In this document: piece after piece, positions 1-7,153 of the stretch
Layout: each line of letters starts with the position of its first letter
How positions within the stretch are numbered: position 1 is the stretch's first letter
Notes under the pieces: model-generated
Told to the model about the DNA's origin: nothing
Databases searched by the model: none
Seen by the model: only the letters and a program-made list of their open reading frames with translations
Assembly (NCBI GenBank): GCA_938003885.1
Contig: CALKWT010000035.1
Coordinates: 1 to 8,377, forward strand
DNA length: 8,377 nt
Source: an uncultured Balneolaceae bacterium
Lineage (GTDB): Bacteria; Bacteroidota; Rhodothermia; Balneolales; Balneolaceae
Direction: 5' to 3'
Program-made: the position numbers and the translations under genes

Positions 1-1
1 C

Positions 2-697
2 AAGCCTGATCTGGAACCGGTCGCCCTGGAGGAGGAGGTTGACTTTATTCTGAAACACGCCTCCAGATACCTGTCTGTCAGTCCATCCCGCAAGGATGTC
101 CGAAGTGTTTTTGTAGGACTGCGCCCTCTGGTGAAAGGAGGAGAGGATGAGTCTGATACCTCTTCAATTTCCCGTGACCATACACTCTTTACTTCGGAGT
201 CCGGCCTGGTGACAATCACCGGAGGAAAATGGACCACCTACCGAAAAATGGCGAAGGATACAGTCGACCAGGCATCCCATAGCGCCGGGCTTCCTTCGCG
301 TCCCTGCATAACCGAAGAGTTGAAAATCCATGGGTGGACCTCTGAAAATGGCAGCGGGGAGTCTCTGTTTATGGAAGATCCCCTTCACCACTACGGAACG
401 GACAAAGCGGGGGTAGAAGAACTCATCTATGAAGAACCTGAATTGGGTGGGCGGATCCATCCCCGGTTACCCTATCTTAAAGCCGAAGTCATCTGGGGAG
501 TACGCTATGAGATGGCCATGACCGTCGAAGATATCCTGTCACGTCGCACACGATCACTCTTGCTGGATGCCCGTGCGAGTATCGAATCGGCTCCCGATGT
601 TGCACAACTGATGGCCAGAGAGCTAAAGAAAGATCAGAAGTGGATTGACCGTCAGATCGAAGCGTATGAAGCGGTCGCAAACAACTATTTGATATAA
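2..697 (+). CDS. glpD: Glycerol-3-phosphate dehydrogenase, FAD-dependent (C-terminal part)
   Basis: This is the C-terminal 231 residues of GlpD; the reading frame is open to the left edge, so the start and the FAD-binding N-terminus lie outside. GlpD oxidises sn-glycerol 3-phosphate to dihydroxyacetone phosphate and passes electrons via FAD to membrane quinone, linking glycerol and lipid breakdown to respiration. Visible family signatures, numbered from the first full codon, are GLRPLV (39-44), SRDH (57-60), the very typical VTITGGKWTTYRKMA (70-84), and RYEMAMTVEDILSRRTR (168-184) in the helical C-terminal domain. The GTG at 131 is an internal valine (GLRPLV), not a start, because the homology continues upstream of it. 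The stop TAA at 695-697 runs into an A-tract that belongs to the terminator of the convergent sus operon. No frameshift or damage is visible. Identification is secure; its operon partners lie outside the window. Confidence 0.92.
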   Translation, partial: KPDLEPVALEEEVDFILKHASRYLSVSPSRKDVRSVFVGLRPLVKGGEDESDTSSISRDHTLFTSESGLVTITGGKWTTYRKMAKDTVDQASHSAGLPSRPCITEELKIHGWTSENGSGESLFMEDPLHHYGTDKAGVEELIYEEPELGGRIHPRLPYLKAEVIWGVRYEMAMTVEDILSRRTRSLLLDARASIESAPDVAQLMARELKKDQKWIDRQIEAYEAVANNYLI

Positions 698-727
698 AAA
701 AACCCGGGTATTTCTCATACCCGGGTT
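696..727 (-). terminator. Rho-independent terminator of the sus operon
   Basis: A perfect 10-bp stem (AACCCGGGTA at 701-710 with TACCCGGGTT at 718-727) closes a 7-nt loop. Read on the minus strand it is followed directly by seven T (702 down to 696), the classic intrinsic terminator form, and it begins 21 nt after the susD stop. On the plus strand the stem follows the glpD stop closely but has no T-tract after it, so it should work mainly for the minus-strand operon. Its T-tract overlaps the last two bases of the glpD stop codon, so the two convergent genes are packed against one shared element. Confidence 0.88.
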
Positions 728-748
728 CGTCCAGTCAGACGGTTACAT

Positions 749-2377
749 TTAGTAGCCGGGATTTTGATCCAGATTCGGGTTGGACGCAATCTGAATATGG
801 GGAATAGGGAACAGCTCACGGGTAGGATCTCCCGTCGGCTCATGATCCCACCACCTTCCATTGGTGAAAGCTCCAAATCGGATCAGGTCGGTTCTTCTCT
901 TACCTTCGAAAATAAACTCCCTTCCTCTTTCTGCCAGCAGCTCGTCCAGTGTCAACGTACTGGTAGTGTAAGCTTCGGAGGGCCAGTCGGCATCGCTGAA
1001 GTATCGGCGTTTACTTTCATTGATCAGATCTACCGCTTCCTGAGTGGCATTCCCGCCATTTCGTCTCATCAACGCTTCAGCTTTATTGAAGTAAAGTTCG
1101 GTAAGGCGATAGATGATATAGTGATTTTCCTGGTAGTTGGGATCATCTGTCGTCCCGGATCTGTACTTATGGAACCTGGCACCACTATTCTCCTCACCTC
1201 TGTCCATTCCTCCTTCACCCGTTTCACCTTCACTATTCCGGCGGATGGAGTTCACATATTCGAACGGCTCTCCGGCGTACTCTTCTGTACCCAGGATGGG
1301 TATATCGGTACCATATTCATATTGAGGCCCAAAAAGGAACCACTCCTGCTTACGAATATCGTTCTCCTTAAATGCATCAAATGCAGAAGGGATGACAACG
1401 AATGCATTCCAGCCCGAGTAGGAGACTCCCAGTGCCCTGGACATATTGCTATATCCCATGTAGAATCCACCCCAATTAAAGGTGAAACCACCTTCCCGGC
1501 TAAACGCAAACTGAAAGATGTTTTCCGGTGAAAGATGATTGGTATTATTAAACGGGCCGAGTGGATCTTCATCCAGCCGAATCGGGCCATTTAACCCGCC
1601 AAGCTCTCCGCTGATCACTTTGTCAGCGGCCGCAATCGCCTGATCCCACATCGGTGTTCCTGTCCAGACTTCCGCATTCAGATAGAGCTCGGAAAGCATG
1701 GCATAACCCGCTGCCTGCGAGACCCTGCCAACCACATCCTGGGAAAGCGGCTGAAGGAGATCGACATTCTCTTCCAGTTCCTTGCGGACAAAATCGAAGA
1801 CCTCCGCCCGGCTGGATGTTTCCGGGTTAACGGGTTCCCCAACCGTGGTGATGATCGGCACATTTCCCCACATATCCATAATTCTCATGTAGTGATATGC
1901 ACGCATCACTTTCAGTTCTGCCAGAATGGACTCTCTATCCTCGAGTGTCATTCCGATCGATTCGAAATCGATGTTCTCAAGGTCGGCCAGTGCTGAATTG
2001 ACATATCCCAGTCCGGTCCACATGAGGTTCCAGGCTTGATTCAGCCTGTTCTCCTGGGTGGTCCAGGTGTGATAATGCAAACGAATATGGTCTCCGCCGT
2101 CATACCCATGTCGACCTTTTTGCGGCCATGCAACCTGATCGGCTGACATTTCGCTATGATAGTAGAAACCGTTCTGGCCGGTTGGCGCCAACCATGCCTG
2201 CATATGGGTAAAGGGCCTCAGTACGGCCTGCATCACCTCTACACGATTATTGTAGAAGTTCTCTTCGTTCAGTTCGCTGTAGATTGTTTCGCTCAGATCG
2301 GTACAAGCTTTCAGGCTCATCAAAGACACAGCAAATGCCAGAAGTACAAAATAGATTGAAAAATTTCTTTTTTTCAT
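749..2377 (-). CDS. SusD/RagB-family nutrient-binding outer-membrane lipoprotein
   Basis: This 542-residue SusD-like protein should be the surface lid and ligand-capturing partner of the SusC transporter encoded just upstream. The N-terminus is a lipoprotein signal: basic MKKR, a hydrophobic stretch at about 8-22, then LKAC with the lipidated cysteine at 25. The TPR-rich N-terminal part includes the family-typical segment LKVMRAYHYMRIMDMWGNVPI (155-175; all but its last residue quoted as LKVMRAYHYMRIMDMWGNVP). The C-terminal RagB/SusD region has YRLTELYFNKAEALMR (423-438), AERGREFIFEGKRRTDLIRF (482-501) and the ending IPHIQIASNPNLDQNPGY (525-542). Length and ends are normal for the family. 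The ATG at 2377 lies 18 nt after the susC stop, with AT-rich DNA and no GGAGG before it, as is usual in Bacteroidota; co-transcription with susC is almost certain. Ligand specificity cannot be read from the sequence. Confidence 0.95.
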   Translation of the reverse strand: MKKRNFSIYFVLLAFAVSLMSLKACTDLSETIYSELNEENFYNNRVEVMQAVLRPFTHMQAWLAPTGQNGFYYHSEMSADQVAWPQKGRHGYDGGDHIRLHYHTWTTQENRLNQAWNLMWTGLGYVNSALADLENIDFESIGMTLEDRESILAELKVMRAYHYMRIMDMWGNVPIITTVGEPVNPETSSRAEVFDFVRKELEENVDLLQPLSQDVVGRVSQAAGYAMLSELYLNAEVWTGTPMWDQAIAAADKVISGELGGLNGPIRLDEDPLGPFNNTNHLSPENIFQFAFSREGGFTFNWGGFYMGYSNMSRALGVSYSGWNAFVVIPSAFDAFKENDIRKQEWFLFGPQYEYGTDIPILGTEEYAGEPFEYVNSIRRNSEGETGEGGMDRGEENSGARFHKYRSGTTDDPNYQENHYIIYRLTELYFNKAEALMRRNGGNATQEAVDLINESKRRYFSDADWPSEAYTTSTLTLDELLAERGREFIFEGKRRTDLIRFGAFTNGRWWDHEPTGDPTRELFPIPHIQIASNPNLDQNPGY

Positions 2378-2395
2378 TTTAGTACAAATAAGCTA

Positions 2396-5300
2396 TTAAA
2401 ATTCAATATTTAAACCGACCGTGAAGGATCTGGTTCTTGGATAGAATCCGCGGCTGTCGATTCCTGTTGTGAATCCGGTATCTTGCAGCTCGGGATCCAG
2501 GCCGGAATAGCCTGTAATCGTGACCAGATTTCTTCCTGACAGATAGATCCTCATGTTCCGGATATAGTTGTTGGTCATATTTAGATTATAACCGATGGTT
2601 ACGTTATCCAGTTTTACAAAATCCCCCTTCTCCAGATAGTAGTCGGAGTATTGCGGATTGTCATTCAACTCTGCGTGCTTGGTAATGGCACTTCGAAGCA
2701 GGTTATTTGGCAGCCAGTTCTTGTTCCCGAAATAGAGATCCTGAGTGTTCAGAATATCAAATCCGAACTTCCCTCTGAAAAAGATGGTCAGGTCGAAGTT
2801 CTTGTATCGGAAGTTATTTGCCCACGACATCATATACTTAGGAACACCATTTCCGATCACAGTCAGATCTTCATCACTAATCTGAGATGGTGGAACTGCT
2901 GATCCATCCGCTTTATAGAAAAGCCACTGCCCTTCATCTGTAAATCCGGCAAACCTTTTACCGTAGAAGTTACCAATCCGGCTACCCTCTTCCAAACGGA
3001 TGGCGGCACCCAGGTTACCCGGTGAGGGCAATCCCCCAAACTCCAGCCACGACAGAGTGTAGACATCGTCTGACAAGGAGGTCATCCTGTTAAACTGAGA
3101 GTTGGCTGTAATATCCATGCTCCAGCTGAAGTCGCTATCCTGCAGTATGTTTGCGTTCAGGTAGAGCTCAACCCCCTTCGTCTGTATACTACCCACGTTG
3201 GTCAGTATACTGTTTCTCACAAAGGGTGGCTGCTGTGCTGTGTAGTTATGCAGGAGGTCGATGGTCTCACGGTTGTAAATATCCAGCTCCCCGCTGATTC
3301 TGTCATTTAGAAGTGCAAAATCAAGACCGAAGTTCCACTCCTGCTTTCGCTCCCACTTGAGGTCCGGATTCGGGTTTCTGGCAGCACCATAGGTCTGATA
3401 GAAGACACCTTCCTGCGGATAAACTCCTCCCGTACTGAGCGTTACCAGTGAATTATAGTTGGGGATACCCTGATTCCCAGTGATTCCGTAACCGACTCTG
3501 AACTTCAGGAAGGAGAAAATATCCTGATTCTCCATGAATCCTTCATCCGAGAGAACCCATCCAAGAGAAACAGCCGGGAAGCTTCCCCATTTGTTGTTCG
3601 CACCAAACTTGGAGGAACCCTCGCGCCTGAGAGTAAACTGAGCAAAATAGCGGTCAAGGTAGGAGTAGCTGGCCCGTCCAAAAAAGGCGATCAGCTTATT
3701 GTCCTGCTTAAAGCTGCCCATAGATGGTCTCGGCAAGTCGGTATTGTTCAGCGCACTTCCTGCGCCCATATTCCAGTCTTTGAAACCGTCAGTTGTAAAG
3801 CCGTTATTGGCCATCTCAAATCGCTCTTCGGTAAAGTACTGGTAGCTGTATCCCCCGATCAGGTCCACTGAGTGATCTCTGTCAAAATCCAGAGCGTAGT
3901 CTACCGTAGTTTCGAAGGTGTAGTCCCACCAGAGACGATTGTCCTTGGATGCATAACCCATTCCCTGATATTGGGATTCAGGACGTTGGTCAAAGTCATT
4001 CATGGAGCGGAAATAGCGGTCATTCCATGTATTTCTGCTGTAGGCACCGAAGACTGACACACCCAGGCCTTCGACAATATTCAGTGTGGCCTTCACATCC
4101 CCTGAAAAGGTCTGCTGATCTCTTTCATGCTCCCTGAACTGGTGACGGGAGAGGGGATTGTAGTTGTTGTAGGCTTCCGTCTCAACAAATGAACCGTCAG
4201 GGTTACGGATTGGAGCTGTCGGGTTTCTCTGAATTGCCTGTTCGAAGTCACCGTTGCCGCCGCCCAGAAGATTTGCATTGTTGATGTTTGTCACCAAATT
4301 GGCTTGCAGCAGAAAGAGCCCGTTCAATCCGATCTGATTGAGATTCAGCCGGCCGCCAAACTGCTGCCTGCTGTTTTCGTGGGCGATCCCTTCCGCATCG
4401 TCAAAGTAGAATGAAGCACGGTAGTTGGTATTCTCATTCCCACCGGATGCTGCGAAGTTATGATATTGAGTCAGGTTGTTTGTATTGATCAGCTCATCAT
4501 ACAGATCAGTGGAATGTCCCAGATCATTTCCTGCTCCGATCAGTCCCTGGCTGATCAGATTTCTGAATTCTGACGCGTTTAAGAAATCTGGTTTCTTGGC
4601 GACCATCTCATGCTGCATATACATGTTATATTCATAACGTGGTGCTCCGCCCCTTCCCTTTTTGGTTGTGATCAGGATTACCCCATTATTGCCGCGAGTA
4701 CCGTAGATCGCTGCAGCAGATCCATCCTTCAGCACATCGAAAGATTCAATATCGGTAGGCTGAAGAAGGTCCAGGTTTCCTCCGGGTATCCCGTCAATGA
4801 CAATCAGAGGGCTTTGGTCTCCATGGATGGATGTCACCCCCCTCAGTTGCCTCGCCGTACCCGCATTCGGGTTGCTTCCTCCGGTTCGTGTAATCGACAG
4901 GCCGGCCACCCGTCCCTGAATCAACTCCAGTGGAGAACGTGAACCGCCCTGGTTAAAGTCTTCCTCTGTCACCCGTGCAACTGCAGATGTAATCTCGATC
5001 TTCCTCTGGGTACCATAACCAATGACCACCAGATCATCCAGCATCTGAACATCCTGACTCATCTCGACCTGAATCTCATCATTTCCATCGAGGGAAACCT
5101 CCTGTGAAAGATAACCTACATATGAAAACACGAGGGTCTCATTCAGGGAAGGGACTCGAAGGCTAAAATTTCCCGTCGCATCCGTTACGGTTCCTGTGGA
5201 TGGTGAATCCTTTAAAATGATGTTTACACCAGGAAGCGCTTCGCCAGTGTCAGCATCCCGAACCGTACCCTGGACTGTCTGCTGAAAGAGATCAGCCTGG

Positions 5301-5671
5301 AGTGGCAGTTCAAACGTCCCGGCAGGCTTAATCACATACGTGCGGTCCCCCTGCCTGGAGTAGGTCAGGCCGAGCTGTGTGAGCGCCGCGCCCAACTCTT
5401 CTGCCAGAGAAGCGGACTTCAGAATATTAGATGAAACATATTTATTCTCCAGATAAGGATCCTCATACAGAAAAGAAACTTCATGTTCGTTTTCAATAAG
5501 AGAGAGCAGGGCACTCAATTCCATACTGCCTTCCGGAACCGGATGGTACCCCTGCATAGTCGCCGTGGAGATATAGGCCATGCGGTCATTTTGACCAGCC
5601 GCCTGCTGTGTGATCATTCCAAACAATAGAATGAAAAGCAGGCTCATCTTTGTAGCTTTTTTCATTATCAT
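2396..5671 (-). CDS. SusC/RagA-family TonB-dependent transporter with N-terminal STN signalling domain
   Basis: This 1091-residue outer-membrane transporter has all expected parts in order. A signal peptide (about 1-27, cleavage likely near AAGQ) leads to an STN (secretin/TonB short N-terminal) domain at about 50-115. A carboxypeptidase-regulatory-like domain follows at about 133-205 (VQGTVRDADTGEALPGVNI). The TonB-box region LDDLVVIGYGTQ is at 211-222 and the plug, ending in NNGVILITTKKG, at about 222-339; the rest is a 22-strand-type barrel ending in FTVGLNIEF with the terminal aromatic. STN domains mark transporters that signal to a FecR-type anti-sigma factor, and one is encoded immediately upstream. 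There are two in-frame ATGs: 5671 (MIMKK) and 5665 (MKK); the second gives a more canonical signal peptide. The 76-nt AT-rich gap after fecR (5672-5747) could hold a separate promoter responsive to the sigma factor, but I see no clear consensus. The protein should form a complex with the SusD encoded downstream. Substrate unknown. Confidence 0.96.
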   Translation of the reverse strand: MIMKKATKMSLLFILLFGMITQQAAGQNDRMAYISTATMQGYHPVPEGSMELSALLSLIENEHEVSFLYEDPYLENKYVSSNILKSASLAEELGAALTQLGLTYSRQGDRTYVIKPAGTFELPLQADLFQQTVQGTVRDADTGEALPGVNIILKDSPSTGTVTDATGNFSLRVPSLNETLVFSYVGYLSQEVSLDGNDEIQVEMSQDVQMLDDLVVIGYGTQRKIEITSAVARVTEEDFNQGGSRSPLELIQGRVAGLSITRTGGSNPNAGTARQLRGVTSIHGDQSPLIVIDGIPGGNLDLLQPTDIESFDVLKDGSAAAIYGTRGNNGVILITTKKGRGGAPRYEYNMYMQHEMVAKKPDFLNASEFRNLISQGLIGAGNDLGHSTDLYDELINTNNLTQYHNFAASGGNENTNYRASFYFDDAEGIAHENSRQQFGGRLNLNQIGLNGLFLLQANLVTNINNANLLGGGNGDFEQAIQRNPTAPIRNPDGSFVETEAYNNYNPLSRHQFREHERDQQTFSGDVKATLNIVEGLGVSVFGAYSRNTWNDRYFRSMNDFDQRPESQYQGMGYASKDNRLWWDYTFETTVDYALDFDRDHSVDLIGGYSYQYFTEERFEMANNGFTTDGFKDWNMGAGSALNNTDLPRPSMGSFKQDNKLIAFFGRASYSYLDRYFAQFTLRREGSSKFGANNKWGSFPAVSLGWVLSDEGFMENQDIFSFLKFRVGYGITGNQGIPNYNSLVTLSTGGVYPQEGVFYQTYGAARNPNPDLKWERKQEWNFGLDFALLNDRISGELDIYNRETIDLLHNYTAQQPPFVRNSILTNVGSIQTKGVELYLNANILQDSDFSWSMDITANSQFNRMTSLSDDVYTLSWLEFGGLPSPGNLGAAIRLEEGSRIGNFYGKRFAGFTDEGQWLFYKADGSAVPPSQISDEDLTVIGNGVPKYMMSWANNFRYKNFDLTIFFRGKFGFDILNTQDLYFGNKNWLPNNLLRSAITKHAELNDNPQYSDYYLEKGDFVKLDNVTIGYNLNMTNNYIRNMRIYLSGRNLVTITGYSGLDPELQDTGFTTGIDSRGFYPRTRSFTVGLNIEF

Positions 5672-5747
5672 ATTTAGTTGATTTTAGGTTATGATGGTAA
5701 ATAGATGAAAATTGATTATGTGCTTGTTACAATCGCTCTTTTTAGGG

Positions 5748-6881
5748 TTATGAATTACGGATATGTACATGATTATCTGTAACCTCTACAGTCACATCCA
5801 ATATCTCTGCAAAAATCCGGGCCATGACCTCCAGATTTGAGTTTTCGACAGACCCTGACACGGTCCTGTCCAGCAGTTCTTTATCCGATACAGTAAACGG
5901 AATTCCAAATGTATGTTCATATCTTTTGATGATTTCACGGACAGGAACATTTTCGAAATAGAGACGCGGATCTTTCCATGATGTATAAATCCGGGTATTT
6001 ACGGTTTCCTTTCGGATCAGGCCTTCTGAATCATTGCTGAACTCGGCCAGCTCCTCCGGTTGCAAGACCCACTGCTGTGACTCATCCTCGGATATTCCTC
6101 CCTCCGAATCGGCAGTGGCAATCATCACACTTCCCTCTTCCAGGACAACCACTGTTCTATTATCATGGGACGAGACGGCAAAACGGGTGCCCAATACGCG
6201 GATCACCCCATCTTTTGTAAACACCTGAAATAACTCTTCCTCCTCATCGAAGTCGGAGTGGCCCCTCGAAGGAACCGTAAAGTAAGCTTCTCCGTCAAGC
6301 TCGATATCAACGCGATTTTGATTGCCCCGACTTCTTCCGTAACGAATAGATGAATTGGCATTCAAAACGACAGATGTGCCGTCGAAGAGTTGCATGACTT
6401 TCTGCTCCCCATACCCCGTCTCAATGTTCTGGTAGAACATCTCCTCCTGTAAACCATCGAATTCACCCGCAACTTTCGGGTAGTTCAGGTTTAGATATCC
6501 CCATAATATACCAGCTGTAACCAGCATGACTGCAGCCACTGCCACTATTGCCAGCCAGCTGACTCCTGAACCACGTCCATTAAGCGGTAAAATCTTATGG
6601 GTTGGGAGGCTGGCATGAGGTGAAGTTACCCTCTCCGGGACGGAAGAGTTAAGCTTTCCCTCCAGTACTTTCCATGAGTCTAACGCCATCGATCTTTCCT
6701 TTTTCTCAAGATCCATACCGAGAATCAATTTTTGAGCCTCTGTCGCCCGGGCGCGGTGCTCCTCACTTTGATGAATCCAGCTATCCCAGATGCGGGCTTC
6801 GGCAAAGGGACTTTCACCCCGTGCCCACCTCTGAAAGGAGTCATCCTCCATCAGATCTTTGATTGTTCTAAAAACGTCCAA
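5748..6881 (-). CDS. FecR-family anti-sigma factor (inner-membrane signal transducer)
   Basis: This 377-residue protein matches FecR regulators of Bacteroidota. A cytoplasmic N-terminal sigma-binding part (about 1-100) has the conserved tryptophans W19 (SFQRWARGE), W32, W35 and W70. One membrane segment lies at about 107-130. The periplasmic FecR domain (about 152-255) shows DGTSVVLNANSSIRY, DGEAYFTV, VLGTRFAV and VVLEEGSV. A C-terminal DUF4974-like STN-contact domain follows (about 303-373: YFENVPVREIIKRYEHTFGI). It should hold the upstream sigma factor until the SusC STN domain signals ligand. The start is a TTG at 6881: the frame is closed by TAA at 6915-6917 and contains no ATG until codon 11 (6851). 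TTG is preferred because residues 1-10 fill the length family members have before the first tryptophan, but an ATG start at 6851 is possible. An acidic loop (DFDEEEE, 210-216) is a small peculiarity. Confidence 0.92.
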   Translation of the reverse strand: MDVFRTIKDLMEDDSFQRWARGESPFAEARIWDSWIHQSEEHRARATEAQKLILGMDLEKKERSMALDSWKVLEGKLNSSVPERVTSPHASLPTHKILPLNGRGSGVSWLAIVAVAAVMLVTAGILWGYLNLNYPKVAGEFDGLQEEMFYQNIETGYGEQKVMQLFDGTSVVLNANSSIRYGRSRGNQNRVDIELDGEAYFTVPSRGHSDFDEEEELFQVFTKDGVIRVLGTRFAVSSHDNRTVVVLEEGSVMIATADSEGGISEDESQQWVLQPEELAEFSNDSEGLIRKETVNTRIYTSWKDPRLYFENVPVREIIKRYEHTFGIPFTVSDKELLDRTVSGSVENSNLEVMARIFAEILDVTVEVTDNHVHIRNS

Positions 6882-6923
6882 ATGCCAAACTAACCTTGCA
6901 ATTAATATAAATTGTTAATTCTG

Positions 6924-7040
6924 AAAGCCGGTGACGCCGGTTAAGGCTCATTCAACCAGAACGGCCCTAAGCGTATAGGTGCCCCCCGGGATTTACCACC
7001 ATCGGAACCCGCAGCCGTGAAACAGGCCACTCAGCCATGC
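6924..7040 (-). other. GC-rich structured intergenic block between sigma and fecR genes
   Basis: The 272-nt gap between the sigma gene and fecR is not plain spacer. By hand count 6921-7040 is about 60% GC, against about 5 G/C in 30 nt to its left (6891-6920) and about 30% GC at 7041-7080. It contains several complementary arms. The hairpin 7023-7039 has 5 bp, one bulge and a 6-nt loop. ACGGC (6961-6965) pairs with GCCGT (7014-7018) and encloses CCTA/TAGG (6966-6969 with 6976-6979). AGCC (6926-6929) can pair with GGCT (6945-6948). On the minus strand it would be part of the sigma-fecR transcript or the fecR leader. A 23-codon micro-ORF (7038 down to 6967, starting MAEWPVSRLR) crosses a run of six G (6982-6987). 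I do not recognise it as a known riboswitch or tRNA. It could be a leader RNA, a remnant of a dispersed repeat, or chance. Confidence 0.35.
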
Positions 7041-7153
7041 TCTCATATAAATAGACGAATGGGAAATGAGTTTGTACTAACTTTTTTCCAAAAATTTCTA
7101 TTCTGCCTTGTGCAGCCCCTGTCAACAGTTAAACTAAGTGGGGAAAACCTTGA

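Noticed and set aside
131..133. GTG at 131 as the start of a 188-codon gene
   Set aside because: The frame is open back to position 2 and the GlpD signature GLRPLV spans this codon, so it is internal.
764..1531. A 255-codon plus-strand open frame antisense to susD
   Set aside because: It lies wholly inside a well-supported SusD gene, shows no domain signature, and reads as a shadow of the opposite-strand codon pattern.
6960..7040. Possible cobalamin or other known riboswitch in the sigma-fecR gap
   Set aside because: Conserved core sequences of the classes I know are not present in order on either strand; only generic hairpins are seen.
6980..7045. Resemblance of the minus strand (GAGAGCATGGCTGAGTGGCC) to the start of a serine tRNA
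   Set aside because: No matching acceptor stem, anticodon arm or TTCRA T-loop follows at the right spacing.
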